6,729 nt of DNA from Pseudomonadota bacterium (GTDB lineage: Bacteria; Pseudomonadota; Gammaproteobacteria; Burkholderiales; Burkholderiaceae_B). Of the stretch, positions 6,663 through 6,729 are shown in pieces. The DNA is taken from the NCBI GenBank assembly GCA_023432075.1, contig JAEYVD010000230.1:1-6729 (forward strand). Reading direction: 5' to 3'. Made by a program: the position numbers and the translations under genes. The notes under the pieces are model-generated. The model worked only from the letters and a program-made list of their open reading frames with translations, did not search any database and had not been told where the DNA came from. Each line of letters opens with the position of its first letter. The stretch's first letter is position 1.

Positions 6663-6729
6663 ATGACATATAAGTTCCGAATCGGCCTGCGGCCGCAATG
6701 GACATTGGGCGGAGACGACGAGGCGACGC
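6663..6729 (+). CDS. Divergent transcriptional regulator, N-terminal fragment (probably ModE-like DNA-binding domain)
   Basis: The frame opens at ATG 6663 directly after an in-frame TAA (6660-6662), so no earlier start exists. It continues open to the right edge for 22 complete codons. The peptide begins MTYKFRIGLRPQWTLGGDDE. From memory, this kind of start (YKFRIGLRPxW) is seen in one-component regulators with a ModE-like winged helix-turn-helix followed by a periplasmic-binding-protein-like ligand domain. Such regulators are often divergent from fds-type formate dehydrogenase genes and are annotated as substrate-binding or HTH regulators. The DNA-binding helices themselves lie beyond the window, so the assignment rests on a short stretch plus context. 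The ribosome binding site is weak (AAGAA about 5 bases upstream). If correct, it would control the fds operon in response to formate, molybdate or a related ligand. The ligand is unknown here. Confidence 0.55.
   Translation, partial: MTYKFRIGLRPQWTLGGDDEAT

Noticed and set aside
1..6729. Mobile elements, CRISPR arrays, tRNA or rRNA genes
   Set aside because: No transposase-like protein, no regularly spaced repeats, and no RNA-gene signatures were seen; the window is almost fully used by the fds genes.

Overview
The window holds one well-known metabolic cluster, the fds operon for the soluble, NAD+-linked, molybdenum-dependent formate dehydrogenase. It also holds the beginnings of two flanking genes. 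The DNA is GC-rich by eye, with C or G at most third codon positions. The protein sequences and the order fdsG-fdsB-fdsA-fdsC(fdhD)-fdsD resemble those of beta-proteobacteria in the Burkholderiales. The FdsA and transporter sequences recall Achromobacter/Bordetella-type Alcaligenaceae, but that placement comes from memory of similar proteins, not from a search.

Layout, reading the operon along the minus strand from right to left: fdsG (6505-5948, NuoE-like [2Fe-2S] subunit), fdsB (5951-4371, NuoF-like FMN/NAD subunit), fdsA (4357-1481, catalytic bis-MGD subunit with a NuoG-like N-terminus), fdhD/fdsC (1458-637, sulfurtransferase/chaperone that matures FdsA) and fdsD (618-361, small delta subunit). 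Junctions are tight: a 4-base ATGA overlap, then gaps of 13, 22 and 18 bases, consistent with one transcript. After a 128-base gap containing a GC-rich hairpin, an OFA-family (oxalate/formate antiporter family) MFS transporter starts at 232 on the same strand and runs off the left edge.

At the right end, a 157-base intergenic region (6506-6662) carries a conspicuous AT-rich island with a perfect 10-bp inverted repeat. Beyond it, a divergent plus-strand reading frame begins at 6663. Its first 22 residues resemble regulators with a ModE-like DNA-binding domain found next to formate dehydrogenase genes.

Together the genes take up or exchange formate/oxalate (OFA), oxidise formate to CO2 at FdsA, pass electrons through the FdsA iron-sulfur chain and FdsG/FdsB to FMN, and reduce NAD+ in the cytoplasm. 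FdhD supplies sulfur to the Mo cofactor and FdsD assists cofactor insertion or assembly. All cofactor ligands I looked for are present and no gene looks broken. I found no undescribed system. The most useful points for follow-up are the intergenic palindrome and the adjacent divergent regulator.
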